From NCBI GenBank assembly GCA_900772095.1, contig CAAGQJ010000045.1:1-54293 (forward strand): a stretch of 54,293 bases of DNA, in the 5' to 3' direction. Under the pieces are notes generated by a model, which was not told the origin of the DNA, did no database searches, and saw nothing but the letters and a program-made list of their open reading frames with translations. Shown piece after piece: positions 1-9,838 of this stretch (positions within the stretch are counted from its first letter, which is position 1; every line of letters begins with the position of its first letter). The translations under genes and the position numbers were made by a program. This DNA comes from Bacilli bacterium. GTDB taxonomy: Bacteria; Bacillota_I; Bacilli_A; RF39; UBA660.

Positions 1-1
1 T

Positions 2-508
2 ATTGCATTAGAATTTGCTAGTTGGTTATCTCCAGAATTTAAATTATATGTTATACAAGAATTTGAAAGACTAAAAATAAATGAATCCTATCAGCATAAA
101 ATGGATTGGACTGCAAATAGAATGTTAGCTAAAACTAATTATAGAATTCATACTGATTCAATAAAACAAAATATTGTTCCAAAAATAACTGAAAATCAAA
201 AGAAATATATTTATGCAGAAGAAGCAGATGTATTAAATGTTGCTTTGTTTGGAATGACTGCTAAAGAATGGAAAAAAAGCAATCCAAATTTAAGAGGAAA
301 TATTAGAGATTATACGGACTTAAAACATTTATTAATATTGTGTAATTTAGAAAATACAAATGCAGAATTAATTAATGATAACATTCCTCAAAAAGAAAGA
401 TTAATTAAATTAAACAATTCTGCAATTAGACAAATGAAAGTGTTGGAAAATGATAAAACAATTAAAGAATTGGAAACTTTAAATAAAAATTTAATTGAAA
501 CTAAATAG
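2..508 (+). CDS. KilA-N domain protein, C-terminal part (5' end outside window)
   Basis: The reading frame is open from the first bases of the window and ends in TAG, so only the last ~168 residues are present. An internal ATG exists at 101, but the frame upstream of it is clearly coding (it reads FASWLSPEFKLYVIQEFERL). That segment and the later stretch around FGMTAKEWK resemble the KilA-N/DUF family of phage and mobile-element proteins, where a DNA-binding domain is followed by a conserved helical tail. There is no membrane segment. The biological role of such proteins is poorly known; family members are common in prophages and in restriction or abortive-infection neighbourhoods. The assignment is by pattern recognition only. 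It probably marks the right edge of an accessory region lying to the left of the window. Confidence 0.6.
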   Translation: MALEFASWLSPEFKLYVIQEFERLKINESYQHKMDWTANRMLAKTNYRIHTDSIKQNIVPKITENQKKYIYAEEADVLNVALFGMTAKEWKKSNPNLRGNIRDYTDLKHLLILCNLENTNAELINDNIPQKERLIKLNNSAIRQMKVLENDKTIKELETLNKNLIETK

Positions 509-533
509 ATTATGTCAATATAAAAACACCTTT

Positions 534-555
534 GCAAATTGATATATCAATTTGC
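534..555. repeat. Perfect 22-bp palindrome between two genes
   Basis: The arms GCAAATTGATA and TATCAATTTGC are exact reverse complements with no spacer. The element lies 26 bp after the stop of the KilA-N gene. It has no T-tract directly after it, so it is a poor intrinsic terminator; an operator or a weak hairpin is equally possible. The rest of the 509-768 gap holds only the promoter of the next gene. Confidence 0.5.
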
Positions 556-714
556 GTGTGCAATTATAAAAAAGCTTGACTAATTCAAATTATGTTACAA
601 TTGATTTAGATATTGATTTTTATACAAATTATCCTTGGAATAAAGTTGTAAATTACTCCAACACTTCCACTAATTAGTAAGTTTATAAGAACTAAAAATC
701 TGTCAAAAATCCCC

Positions 715-743
715 TTGTATTTAGTCTATAATTGTTATATAAT
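715..743 (+). promoter_or_regulatory. Sigma-A type promoter for the 769 gene
   Basis: TTGTAT at 715-720 and TATAAT at 738-743 are separated by 17 bp. The start codon follows 25 bp downstream with an AGAGGTG ribosome binding site. Confidence 0.65.
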
Positions 744-768
744 GTTTATAGAGTAAAGAGGTGTTACC

Positions 769-1248
769 ATGAAGAAAAGTGAAAAAATAGAATTAGAAAA
801 CGATAGAAAAATAATAGATGAATGCCTAGGCAGAATCCCTTTAATAGACCCAGGCTGTTCAAGATATAGAAAATATTTATTTGTACCAATTGCATTTTAT
901 ATCATATACTTAATGTTCTTATTTATAGTACTTGTAAATAACGGCACTATGACTAAAGCTTGCTTAGTTAGTTCTCCAATCTGCTTTTTAGGAACTACAA
1001 GTATCTATTATGAACCATTACTAGCTATAATTATATTTGGTGGAGCAATTTTATTACTCCTTAACATAGCAGGTTTACTTTATGAACCAATCGTATATAT
1101 TACACTTTTTCCTGAAGCAGTAATGATGATGTTCTTAGCATTTATTAATGTTAAACTATTACTACTATTCATTGTAATTATTATACCTAAATTTCTATAT
1201 CTATATTACGATAGAAAAGACAAAACCTTAGTCATTGAAAAGATTTAA
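769..1248 (+). CDS. Small polytopic membrane protein, unknown function
   Basis: This is a 159-residue protein with a soluble charged N-terminus of ~35 residues followed by about four hydrophobic segments (roughly residues 38-60, 82-104, 106-125 and 127-147) and a short charged tail. Two cysteines (in KACLVSSPIC) lie in the first loop. I do not recognise a family. It has its own promoter and is followed by a hairpin terminator before gatC, so it appears to be a single-gene unit. The start ATG is preceded by AGAGGTG at a normal distance. Confidence 0.6.
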   Translation: MKKSEKIELENDRKIIDECLGRIPLIDPGCSRYRKYLFVPIAFYIIYLMFLFIVLVNNGTMTKACLVSSPICFLGTTSIYYEPLLAIIIFGGAILLLLNIAGLLYEPIVYITLFPEAVMMMFLAFINVKLLLLFIVIIIPKFLYLYYDRKDKTLVIEKI

Positions 1249-1265
1249 ATTTAAGTCTTTTTTTA
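1238..1265 (+). terminator. Intrinsic terminator after the small membrane protein
   Basis: AAAAGATTTA and TAAGTCTTTT form a stem with one G-T pair around AATT and run into a T-tract. It overlaps the end of the coding region. Confidence 0.6.
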
Positions 1266-1278
1266 TTATTTAATTAAT

Positions 1279-1307
1279 TTTACTTATTTTACTATCCGTG
1301 TTATAAT
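1279..1307 (+). promoter_or_regulatory. Promoter of the gatCAB operon (extended -10)
   Basis: TTTACT at 1279-1284, 17-bp spacer, TATAAT at 1302-1307, with TG placed one base before the -10 (TGtTATAAT). The gatC start lies 21 bp downstream. Confidence 0.6.
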
Positions 1308-1327
1308 TGTAAGGCGAGGGTGATTAT

Positions 1328-1621
1328 ATGGGAAAATTATCAAAAGAAGAAGTTCTACACGTTGCCAAACTAGCAAAACTAGAACTTACTAATGAAGAAA
1401 TAGAAAAGTATTCATATGATTTAAAGAAAATATTAGATGAAATAGAAAAAATTAATGACATAGAACTAGAAGAAAACGGTATCTTAATTGCACCATGGTC
1501 TAATGACACTATATTACGCGATGACACTAGCAAACAAGGCATTGAAATAGAAGATGTACTTAAGAATGCTCCAGAGAAACTAGACAATTTCATTGAAGTA
1601 AGAGGTGTTTTTAATGACTAA
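1328..1621 (+). CDS. gatC: Asp-tRNA(Asn)/Glu-tRNA(Gln) amidotransferase subunit C
   Basis: This 97-residue protein is the usual GatC length and opens with the typical pattern of the family (LSKEEVLHVAKLAKLEL), followed by a long helix and the conserved stretch LRDD. GatC stabilises the GatA-GatB contact in the GatCAB complex, which converts misacylated Glu-tRNA(Gln) or Asp-tRNA(Asn) to the amidated forms in the cytoplasm. It is the first gene of gatC-gatA-gatB with 8-bp overlaps between genes, indicating translational coupling. The RBS is GAGGGTG. Confidence 0.93.
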   Translation: MGKLSKEEVLHVAKLAKLELTNEEIEKYSYDLKKILDEIEKINDIELEENGILIAPWSNDTILRDDTSKQGIEIEDVLKNAPEKLDNFIEVRGVFND

Positions 1622-3068
1622 GTATTTAGATTTAGATATATTATCAATTAATAAACTTTTAAAAGATAAAAAAATTAAAGTATTAGATTTGGTACTTGAA
1701 TCTTTTGAAAGAATAGAACAAAATAAAGACTTAAATTGCTTTATTACATTAAATAAAGAAGAAGCAATAAAAAAAGCCAAAGAATTAGATAAAAAAGAAG
1801 TAGATAATGTTCTTTTTGGTATACCTATTGCGCTTAAAGACAATATAATAACTAAAAACTTACTAACAACCGCAGGCTCTAAAATGCTATATAATTTTAA
1901 TCCTATATATGATGCTTATGTAGTAGAGCTCATTAATAAAAGTAATATGGTTATTATCGGAAAACTTAATATGGATGAGTACGCCATGGGTTCATCAAAT
2001 AGAACTAGTTTTTACGGACCAGTTCTTAATCCTTGGAATAAAAAACTGGTTTCAGGAGGTTCTTCAGGAGGCTCTGCAGTATGCGTTTCAAGTAGAATAA
2101 CACCACTTGCGCTTGGAAGTGATACCGGTGGTTCAATCAGACAACCATCTAGTTTTTGTGGTATTGTAGGATTAAAACCAACATATGGAAGAGTATCACG
2201 CTTTGGACTTATTGCGTTCGCATCAAGTTTAGACCAAATTGGACCAATGACTAGAAATGTATACGAAAACGCCTTATTACTTAATGTAATAAGCAAAAAA
2301 GACGAAAGAGATTTAACCAATATAGAAAGTAACGAAGATTTTACTAGTTTAATAGGTGAAGATGTTTCCAAAATGAGAATAGCGATACCTAGATTTTATC
2401 TAAATGATACGATTGATAAAGAAATTTTAAATAAATTTAATGAAATAAAAAGTTTATTAGAAAAAGAAAATATCAAAATTGATATAATAGATATTCCTTA
2501 TATTAACTATGCGGTTCCATTATATCAAATTATTGCCCTAGGAGAGGCATCTTCAAATTTAGCGCGTTTTGATGGTGTAAAATACGGATATTCTTGCAAA
2601 GAATATAAAACAAAAGAAGAACTATACGATAAAACACGTTCTATTGGCTTTGGTAATGAAGTTAAAAGAAGAATAATGGTAGGATCATACTTACTAAGTG
2701 GTCCAAATGCAATCACATACTATAACAGAGCTTTAAAAATTAGAAAAAATATGAGCTTAGAGTTTGACAAAGTATTTAAAAATTATGACCTGATTATAGG
2801 ACCTACAACAACTTCTTTACCATATCAACTTGATTATTCACTTGACGACCCAAACAAAAGTTTCGTTGATGATATACTAACTATTCCTGTTAATATGGCT
2901 GGACTTCCTGCACTTTCCTTACCAATAGGATTTTCTAAAGATAAATTACCTATAGGAATGCAAATAATAGGTAATAAATTCGATGAAAAAACAATTTATA
3001 AATTAGCAAGTTTTATTGAAAAAAAACTTAATTTAGATTTAGTACCGGGAGGTGTAAAAAATGAATAA
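1614..3068 (+). CDS. gatA: Asp-tRNA(Asn)/Glu-tRNA(Gln) amidotransferase subunit A
   Basis: This is the amidase-signature subunit of GatCAB (484 residues); it hydrolyses glutamine and supplies ammonia for transamidation. The catalytic lysine lies in GIPIALKDNI, the GGSSGGSA signature follows, and the nucleophilic and cis serines are in the segment GSDTGGSIRQPS. I use ATG 1614 and not the in-frame GTG at 1605, because AGAGGTG at 1601-1607 sits as a Shine-Dalgarno at the right distance before 1614. This gives an 8-bp overlap with gatC, the same as the gatA-gatB overlap. Confidence 0.95.
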   Translation: MTKYLDLDILSINKLLKDKKIKVLDLVLESFERIEQNKDLNCFITLNKEEAIKKAKELDKKEVDNVLFGIPIALKDNIITKNLLTTAGSKMLYNFNPIYDAYVVELINKSNMVIIGKLNMDEYAMGSSNRTSFYGPVLNPWNKKLVSGGSSGGSAVCVSSRITPLALGSDTGGSIRQPSSFCGIVGLKPTYGRVSRFGLIAFASSLDQIGPMTRNVYENALLLNVISKKDERDLTNIESNEDFTSLIGEDVSKMRIAIPRFYLNDTIDKEILNKFNEIKSLLEKENIKIDIIDIPYINYAVPLYQIIALGEASSNLARFDGVKYGYSCKEYKTKEELYDKTRSIGFGNEVKRRIMVGSYLLSGPNAITYYNRALKIRKNMSLEFDKVFKNYDLIIGPTTTSLPYQLDYSLDDPNKSFVDDILTIPVNMAGLPALSLPIGFSKDKLPIGMQIIGNKFDEKTIYKLASFIEKKLNLDLVPGGVKNE

Positions 3069-4479
3069 TTACAAACCTACAATAGGAATTGAAGTACATG
3101 TCGAGTTAAAAACTAATTCCAAAGTTTTCTCTCCATCAAAAAATGATTATAATGCTCTTATTAATTCCAATGTTAACGAGATAGATTTAGGTTATCCAGG
3201 AACACTACCTACAGTAAATAAAAATGTAGTAGAAAAAGCCTTAGTAAGTGCTCTTGCACTTAATTGCAATATTAGTAAAAAGATGCATTTTGATAGAAAA
3301 AACTACTTCTATCCAGATTTACCAAAAGGCTATCAAATTACTCAAGCCAGAACTCCAATTGGTTATGATGGCTTTCTAGAAATAAACATGACTTCATACA
3401 CTAAAAAAATAGGTATAGAACGTGTCCACATAGAAGAAGATACTGCTAAAAGCATGCATACTTCTTCCAGAACTTTATTAAATTATAATAGGGCAGGAGT
3501 GCCATTAATAGAAATAGTATCAAAACCTGATATAACAACAAAAGAAGAAGCCATGGAATACCTAGAAACACTAAGAGAATTATTATTCTATTTAGGAGTT
3601 AGTGATTGTAAAATAGAAGAAGGCTCAATGAGAGCAGATGTTAATGTTTCACTAAGTAACACTTCTACTTTAGGAACTAAATGCGAAGTAAAAAACATCG
3701 GGTCAATTTCAAATGTTGGTTTAGCCATTACTAGTGAAATAAAAAGACAAACTAACTTACTAGAGCAGAACTTACCAGTTGAAGAAGAAACAAGAAGATT
3801 TGATGATACTACTGGAGAAACTTTGCCAATGAGAAAAAAAGAAATAGGTAATGATTATCGATATTTCCCAGAACCAGATATACCATACCTATATTTAAGT
3901 GATAACCAAATAGAAAACGCTAAAAACAAATTAGTATTATTGCCAAATGAAAGAAGAGAAATCTATAAGAAAAGAGGAATAATTGATATTAATATTGATA
4001 AAATCATCAATAAAAAAGAATTATCTGATTATTTAAATATGTTTATCGAAGAAGACATAGACTTTAAAATAGCTAGTAATCTATTACTAGGAGATATTTC
4101 AAATTATCTAAATAATAAAAAAATTAGTATTTTTGATACTAAATTAGATAAAAATAAATTTATTTGTCTTGTTAATATGTTAAATAATGGAGAAATAACT
4201 TCAAAAATATTCAAAGACTTAATAGAAGAAATTATGGAAACAGAACTATCTATTAAAGACATCCTAAAGAAAAATAACATTACACTAAATAATAACAAAG
4301 AAGACTTAGAAAAAATAATATACAAAGTACTTGAAAACTATACCGATAGTGTTAATGAATATAAAAATGGTAAAGAAAATGCATTCAAATTCTTAATGGG
4401 CATGGTAATGAAAGAAGTAAAATCAAACTTCAATCCTAAATTAGTTAATGAAACTTTACTTAATATCTTAAAAAAATAA
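3061..4479 (+). CDS. gatB: Asp-tRNA(Asn)/Glu-tRNA(Gln) amidotransferase subunit B
   Basis: This 472-residue protein starts with the GatB signature IGIEVHVELKT and contains the family motifs DLPKGYQITQ, EEDTAKS, NYNRAGVPLIEIV and GSMRADVNVS, followed by the helical YqeY-like tail that contacts tRNA. GatB activates the misacylated tRNA with ATP before amidation. Start ATG 3061 has GGAGGTG just upstream and overlaps the gatA end by 8 bp. The tail domain is lysine- and asparagine-rich, as expected from the base composition. Length and motifs are complete. Confidence 0.95.
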   Translation: MNNYKPTIGIEVHVELKTNSKVFSPSKNDYNALINSNVNEIDLGYPGTLPTVNKNVVEKALVSALALNCNISKKMHFDRKNYFYPDLPKGYQITQARTPIGYDGFLEINMTSYTKKIGIERVHIEEDTAKSMHTSSRTLLNYNRAGVPLIEIVSKPDITTKEEAMEYLETLRELLFYLGVSDCKIEEGSMRADVNVSLSNTSTLGTKCEVKNIGSISNVGLAITSEIKRQTNLLEQNLPVEEETRRFDDTTGETLPMRKKEIGNDYRYFPEPDIPYLYLSDNQIENAKNKLVLLPNERREIYKKRGIIDINIDKIINKKELSDYLNMFIEEDIDFKIASNLLLGDISNYLNNKKISIFDTKLDKNKFICLVNMLNNGEITSKIFKDLIEEIMETELSIKDILKKNNITLNNNKEDLEKIIYKVLENYTDSVNEYKNGKENAFKFLMGMVMKEVKSNFNPKLVNETLLNILKK

Positions 4480-4548
4480 AATCTACAAATTATATTTAAT
4501 ATGTGATATAATATCTATAATAGACTTATATTAATAAGGAGTGGTTAT

Positions 4549-4995
4549 ATGAATAAGTTTTTAAAAGATTTAAAAAAAAATAAGTATACAACACTTGCTA
4601 TAATAATCTTTGTGTTACTTATATTTTTGGGTTATGGTTTATATAGTTTTCTAATTCCTAGTAATGGAAAACCTGTATATGGTGACAGATTAGATGGAAT
4701 AGAAGAAGTAAAAGTTACAAAAGAAGAGTTAAAAAAACTTGATGATGAAATAGTAGATGAAAATATCGTTTCAAAATCAAACAGTTATACTAATGGTAGA
4801 ATCGTTAATATCATTCTTACCATAAAAAAAGGTGTAAAAGAAAAAGACGCTAAAAAAATTACATCTACTATACTTGAATACTTTACTGAAGAACAATTAA
4901 ACTATTACGATATAGAACTTTTCTTAACAAGCGAAGACGACAGTTATAATCTTATCGGATACAAAACCAAAACTGAGAAAGATTTTACATTTTAG
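4549..4995 (+). CDS. Membrane-anchored extracytoplasmic protein, unknown
   Basis: This 148-residue protein has a lysine-rich N-terminus and one hydrophobic segment (about residues 17-37), then a soluble domain of ~110 residues predicted outside the cell. No lipobox is seen. I do not recognise the family. It is the first gene of an envelope cluster with the sensor/GGDEF gene (10 bp downstream), YihY and LTA synthase. A TATAAT preceded by TGA at 4504-4512 probably starts this transcript. RBS AAGGAGTGG. Confidence 0.6.
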   Translation: MNKFLKDLKKNKYTTLAIIIFVLLIFLGYGLYSFLIPSNGKPVYGDRLDGIEEVKVTKEELKKLDDEIVDENIVSKSNSYTNGRIVNIILTIKKGVKEKDAKKITSTILEYFTEEQLNYYDIELFLTSEDDSYNLIGYKTKTEKDFTF

Positions 4996-5005
4996 AAGGT
5001 GAATT

Positions 5006-7057
5006 ATGAAAAATAAACAGAAAAAAAGTAGTAAAAATAAATTTAAACTGTGGAAAATAGTAACAGCAGTTTTAGTTGCTTTAGTTATCCTTTTAAGCGT
5101 ATTTTTCTTTCTTAATGCTGAAGATGAAGAAAGTAAACTAACTCTTTTAGAAAAACAATGGATTGAAAGTAATAAAACAACTCTAATAGATATAGATGTT
5201 CCTAACAATCTTAGTTTTATTGGAAAAAATGGTACAGGAGTTTTATTTGACTTCCTAAGTAAGCTTGAAACTACTGGATTAAAATTTAATAAAAAATCGT
5301 ACACTTATCCAAATAGTGATATAAATTCTGCTAATAATTTATCTATTTTAGTATTAAAAAATACAGACAAACTAACAGATAAAGACCTATTAATAATGGA
5401 AGATAGTTATGTTTTAGTAGGCAAAAACGAAGGGTTTATAGTAAACTTTAAAGATTTAAATTCTCCTATAGTAGGAATACTTGATAACGATAAAGACATT
5501 AAATTTACTAATTACAACTCTAGTGTCCAAATTAAAACTTATGAAACAGTAAGTGAACTTGTTAATGCCTTAAATAGTGGAGTAGTAAGTTATATAATTG
5601 GACCACGTTATATTATTTTTGATGAAGTATTAGATAAAAACTTATTTATTAAATATGATTTCAATAATTTATCCAATAAAATAGTATTAAGACTAGGACA
5701 AACAGAGCGATTAAATGATATTTTAATCAAATACTTAGAAGATTGGAAAGATATTAGTTATGAATCTTCATACGAAAAAAACTTAATGAATTTATATATA
5801 AGTAATAAATCTATAACCGACGAAGATAAATCTAATTTATCTAGTCGTACCTTTACATATGGTTTTGTTAAAAATAGTTCATATAACATTCTAGAAGGCA
5901 ATAAATTATATGGTTTAGCAGGAGAATATATAAATGTAGTCTCTAGTATGGCAAATATCGACTTTGAATTCATATCTTATGATTCTGAAGAAAAGCTAGT
6001 AAATGCAATTAAACAAGGAGTTGTAGACATAGCATTCATTAACTTTAACTATACAAATGAAACAGGATATAAAACTATTTCAGCATTTGACTCAAAATTA
6101 GTTGCACTATCTAAAAATAATCAAATTATAACAGATAGAACAGGACTTGTTAATAAAAGTATTGTTTTATATAAAAATACAAATTTATATAACTATTTAA
6201 ATGATAATTACAATACTCTAATTAAACAAATAGATAATTTAAATAGTAAAATATCTTCTGACGATATATTAGTGCTTGATGAATATGACTATATCGCAAA
6301 TAAAAATAGTCTATCTTCATACAATTTCCTATTTATGGATAACTATAATAATAACTCATATTATTATGTTCAAAATAGTAATGATGTATTATATAAACTT
6401 ATTAATTTTGTTTTAAATAACACTGACTACTATGAAATAAAAAATAGAAGCATTAGTAACTATTACTCTAATTTAAACAGTGAAAGTAATTTTAAATCTA
6501 TATACGTTGTTATACTTTGTATAATTTTAGTACCAATATTTATTTTATTATCATTTGTAGTAATAACAAAAAGTAAAGTAAAATTAAATAAAGGTAAAAA
6601 AGAAAACGTCTTAAAATATAATGATATGCTTACCTCACTTAAAAATAGAAATTACTTAAATGCTAATATAAACAAATGGGACGATACAAAAATATACCCT
6701 AAATCAATAATTGTTATAGACCTAAATAATTTAAAATATATTAATGACAATTATGGATATAATGAAGGCGATTTACTAATTAAAAAAGCCGCCGCCATAC
6801 TAATTAATACACAATTAGAAAGAAGCGAAATAGTAAGAACTGATGGAAATGAATTCTTAATATATCTAATTGGATACACAAAAACTCAAATCAATGCTTA
6901 TATTTCTAAACTTGAAAAAGAATTAGAAAAATTGCCATATAGTTTTGGCGCTGCAATAGGTTATAGTATTATAGAAGATGAAATGAATACTATAGAAGAT
7001 GCAATTAATGATGCTACAATAGAAATGAAAACTAACAAAGAGCAAAATTATAAATAA
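5006..7057 (+). CDS. Membrane sensor with two solute-binding-like domains and a degenerate GGDEF domain
   Basis: The 683-residue protein has a TM segment at ~16-37, two successive regions resembling bacterial extracellular solute-binding family 3 domains (~45-265 and ~280-490), a second TM at ~498-520 and a C-terminal GGDEF domain (~540-680). The substrate-binding stretch DLNNLKYINDNYGYNEGD is well kept, but the signature motif reads DGNEF at residues 613-617 in place of GG(D/E)EF. Family knowledge says GGDEF enzymes make c-di-GMP and that the third position of the motif is catalytic, so this protein may be inactive, weakly active or a nucleotide receptor. It is co-transcribed with YihY, LTA synthase and two anchored unknowns, which suggests an envelope-related signal. 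Confidence 0.8.
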   Translation: MKNKQKKSSKNKFKLWKIVTAVLVALVILLSVFFFLNAEDEESKLTLLEKQWIESNKTTLIDIDVPNNLSFIGKNGTGVLFDFLSKLETTGLKFNKKSYTYPNSDINSANNLSILVLKNTDKLTDKDLLIMEDSYVLVGKNEGFIVNFKDLNSPIVGILDNDKDIKFTNYNSSVQIKTYETVSELVNALNSGVVSYIIGPRYIIFDEVLDKNLFIKYDFNNLSNKIVLRLGQTERLNDILIKYLEDWKDISYESSYEKNLMNLYISNKSITDEDKSNLSSRTFTYGFVKNSSYNILEGNKLYGLAGEYINVVSSMANIDFEFISYDSEEKLVNAIKQGVVDIAFINFNYTNETGYKTISAFDSKLVALSKNNQIITDRTGLVNKSIVLYKNTNLYNYLNDNYNTLIKQIDNLNSKISSDDILVLDEYDYIANKNSLSSYNFLFMDNYNNNSYYYVQNSNDVLYKLINFVLNNTDYYEIKNRSISNYYSNLNSESNFKSIYVVILCIILVPIFILLSFVVITKSKVKLNKGKKENVLKYNDMLTSLKNRNYLNANINKWDDTKIYPKSIIVIDLNNLKYINDNYGYNEGDLLIKKAAAILINTQLERSEIVRTDGNEFLIYLIGYTKTQINAYISKLEKELEKLPYSFGAAIGYSIIEDEMNTIEDAINDATIEMKTNKEQNYK

Positions 7058-7842
7058 TGGAAAAAACAAAAAAAACATTCAAAAAATTTCTAATGGTGCT
7101 TAGCAAACCAGAACTTAAAATTTTACCGGGACAAATAGCTTTTAACTTATTAATGTCATTTGTCCCAATTCTACTTTTACTATCTTTTGTAGCAGGAATA
7201 GTAATTAAAAATTTTAACTTATTAAGTATCATAGAAAACAACTTACCAACAGTATTTGGAGATATTATTAGAGACTTAGTTAACAACACTAACTATAGTA
7301 CCTTAGGAGTATTAATCATATTTTATGTATTACTTGCATTAAACGGTCCTGTAGCAATCATATATGCTTCTAATGAACTATACAATATAAAACAACCAAG
7401 TTTCATTAAGTCAAGAGTTAAATCACTAATAATGATATTCATTATCATACTTCTAATGCTATTTATGATTTTTATACCAGTATTCGGAGATTTACTCTTT
7501 AAATACCTCTTTGGAGAAGTAGAAGTTTCTAGTGCCGTATATAAAATTGTAAAATGGTTACTTTCATTTACTTTTATATTTATAAATATTAAATTACTAT
7601 ATACAATGGCACCTGACAAAAAAATAGAAAGTAGTAAAACTACGCTTGGAGCGCTTTTCACTTCATTTAGTTGGATAATAGTAACAGAAGTATTTGCATT
7701 TTACATTACTAACATGGCTAAATACGATGTCCTTTATGGAAACTTTGCCAACATACTAATTCTATTATCATGGATATATCTCTTATCATATCTTTTTGTA
7801 CTAGGTATGGCTATTAATATAAATAAATATCAAAATGATTAA
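7057..7842 (+). CDS. YihY/BrkB family membrane protein
   Basis: This 261-residue polytopic protein has about six hydrophobic segments. The family hallmark near the N-terminus is present (PGQIAFNLLMSFVPILLLL), as is the later AIIYASNELYNIK segment with conserved polar residues inside the membrane. Members were once annotated as ribonuclease BN, which is not supported; their transport role is still uncertain. Its ATG overlaps the TAA of the GGDEF gene by one base, so translation is coupled. The LTA synthase start follows 10 bp after its stop. Confidence 0.85.
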   Translation: MEKTKKTFKKFLMVLSKPELKILPGQIAFNLLMSFVPILLLLSFVAGIVIKNFNLLSIIENNLPTVFGDIIRDLVNNTNYSTLGVLIIFYVLLALNGPVAIIYASNELYNIKQPSFIKSRVKSLIMIFIIILLMLFMIFIPVFGDLLFKYLFGEVEVSSAVYKIVKWLLSFTFIFINIKLLYTMAPDKKIESSKTTLGALFTSFSWIIVTEVFAFYITNMAKYDVLYGNFANILILLSWIYLLSYLFVLGMAININKYQND

Positions 7843-7852
7843 AGGTGTAAAA

Positions 7853-9838
7853 ATGAAAAAGAAAATAAAAAATTTATTTAAAAACACAAAAAAAACTTTC
7901 TTAGATAATTTTACTAAAATAAAAACAATATACAAAGAAAACAAAATAGTTTTCTACTATATATTAGGTTCATTAATAAATGGAATTTTACTAAGAGCCT
8001 TCACAGTGGGTAATTTTTACAGTATTACTCCTTTTCTCGCAGATTTATTTATATCCATTATATTTGCATCATTTTACTTTTCATTTAAAGAAAACAAAAG
8101 ATTTACATACTTAATCATCGTGTCAATATTATCAGTTATTATATGCTTAGCTAATATAGTGTACTATAGTTATTACAATAGTTTTATTTCTATTACTTTT
8201 ATATCATTTATAATTACTAATCATGAAACTGGAGATGCCAATGTATTAGGCAATTTACTTAATATAAAATACTTTGTATTCCTATGGTTTCCAATATTTC
8301 TATACTTTATAAATAAAAAAATTGTTAAACAAAAATCATCTTATATGAAAAAAACCATATATAAAACTATATACTACTATGTCTTAATATTATTTATATT
8401 ATTCATATCAACTTTAAAAGGAGTAGACTATAGTAGATTTTATACACAATGGAATAGAGAATACTCAGTTACTAGATTTGGCGTATACTTATATCAAGTA
8501 AATGACATAGTAAAAAGTATAGAATCAAAAACTATTACTTTATTTGGTACAGATAAAGCCTATAGAAAAATAAATGAATATTATGATAATAAACAAAAAG
8601 AGCATTCTAATGAAATGAGTAACATTTTTAAAGATAAAAACATCATTGCTATTCATGCAGAAAGTATGCAAAATGTAGTCATAAATAGAAAAATAAACGG
8701 AACACTAATCGCACCAAATTTAAGCAAATTAGCAAAACAAGGAATATATTTTAATAACTTTTATTCGCAAGTAAGCTTTGGTACTAGTAGTGATACAGAA
8801 TTCACTTATGCGACATCACTACTACCAGTAAAAATAGGTACAGTATTTAATAACTATTACAACAGTAGTTACGTTACAACTTATTCCTTACTAAAAGACA
8901 AAGGATACTATACATTCTGTATGCACGCTAATAATGGAGATTTTTGGAATAGAAACTTAATGTATAAAAGTTTAGGATACGATAAATTCTATGAAAAATC
9001 TTCTTACGATATAGATGAAACTATCGGTTTTGGTCTATCAGATAAATCATTCGTATTACAATCAGTTGACTATATTGAACAAATAGCAAAAGAACATGAA
9101 AAATTCTATGGGACGCTAATTACATTAAGTAACCATACACCATTCAGTTACGATGAACACTTTACAGAATTTAATGATTTATTTGGTGATGAGGGTTATA
9201 AATTCTTAAAAGATACAAAATTAGGTGATTACTTTGTCTCAGTTAATTATGCTGATGAACAAATTGGACTATTAATTGAAGAATTAGACAAAAGAAATCT
9301 ATTAGATAATACAATAGTTGTCATATATGGAGACCATGATGCTAGAATTTCTTCATCATTATGGGAAGAATACTTTAATTATGATGAAGAACATGATATA
9401 ATTAGAACTATAGACGATAAAGATTATATTTCTTATGATTATTATGAAAATGAATTAAATAGAAGTGTACCATTTATTATCTGGAGTAAAGGTGGCGTAT
9501 CCCAAACAATTACTACCGCTATGGGAATGTATGATGTGCTTCCTACTTTAGGTAATATGATTGGTATTTCTAGTGATTACAGTTTAGGTAGTGATATATT
9601 TAATCATTTAGAAGATAATATAGTAGTTTTTCCTAATGGTAATTTCTTAACCAATTATGTTTACTATAATGACTCCAAAAATGAATATAAACCATTAACT
9701 GATATTCCATTAAACGAAACATACATAGAAAAAAACAAATCACTAGCAGATGAAAAATTAGATGTTTCTAATAACATAATTATATATAATTACTTTAACA
9801 AAATATTATCTAATAAAAAATATGAGGTGGAAAAATGA
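7853..9838 (+). CDS. ltaS: Lipoteichoic acid synthase family protein (LtaS-like)
   Basis: The protein (661 residues) has five N-terminal membrane segments followed by an extracellular sulfatase-fold domain. Metal and catalytic residues are visible: the glutamate in IAIHAESMQN, the nucleophilic threonine of the GTSSD motif (Thr311 by this numbering; Thr300 in S. aureus LtaS), and the Asp-His pair in YGDHDARIS. The family polymerises glycerol phosphate from phosphatidylglycerol onto a glycolipid anchor. I use ATG 7853, because AAAGGTG lies 5 bp before it, over the ATG at 7835, which has no RBS. The dlt operon ~28 kb away would decorate the product. Its stop overlaps the next start (ATGA). Confidence 0.88.
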   Translation: MKKKIKNLFKNTKKTFLDNFTKIKTIYKENKIVFYYILGSLINGILLRAFTVGNFYSITPFLADLFISIIFASFYFSFKENKRFTYLIIVSILSVIICLANIVYYSYYNSFISITFISFIITNHETGDANVLGNLLNIKYFVFLWFPIFLYFINKKIVKQKSSYMKKTIYKTIYYYVLILFILFISTLKGVDYSRFYTQWNREYSVTRFGVYLYQVNDIVKSIESKTITLFGTDKAYRKINEYYDNKQKEHSNEMSNIFKDKNIIAIHAESMQNVVINRKINGTLIAPNLSKLAKQGIYFNNFYSQVSFGTSSDTEFTYATSLLPVKIGTVFNNYYNSSYVTTYSLLKDKGYYTFCMHANNGDFWNRNLMYKSLGYDKFYEKSSYDIDETIGFGLSDKSFVLQSVDYIEQIAKEHEKFYGTLITLSNHTPFSYDEHFTEFNDLFGDEGYKFLKDTKLGDYFVSVNYADEQIGLLIEELDKRNLLDNTIVVIYGDHDARISSSLWEEYFNYDEEHDIIRTIDDKDYISYDYYENELNRSVPFIIWSKGGVSQTITTAMGMYDVLPTLGNMIGISSDYSLGSDIFNHLEDNIVVFPNGNFLTNYVYYNDSKNEYKPLTDIPLNETYIEKNKSLADEKLDVSNNIIIYNYFNKILSNKKYEVEK

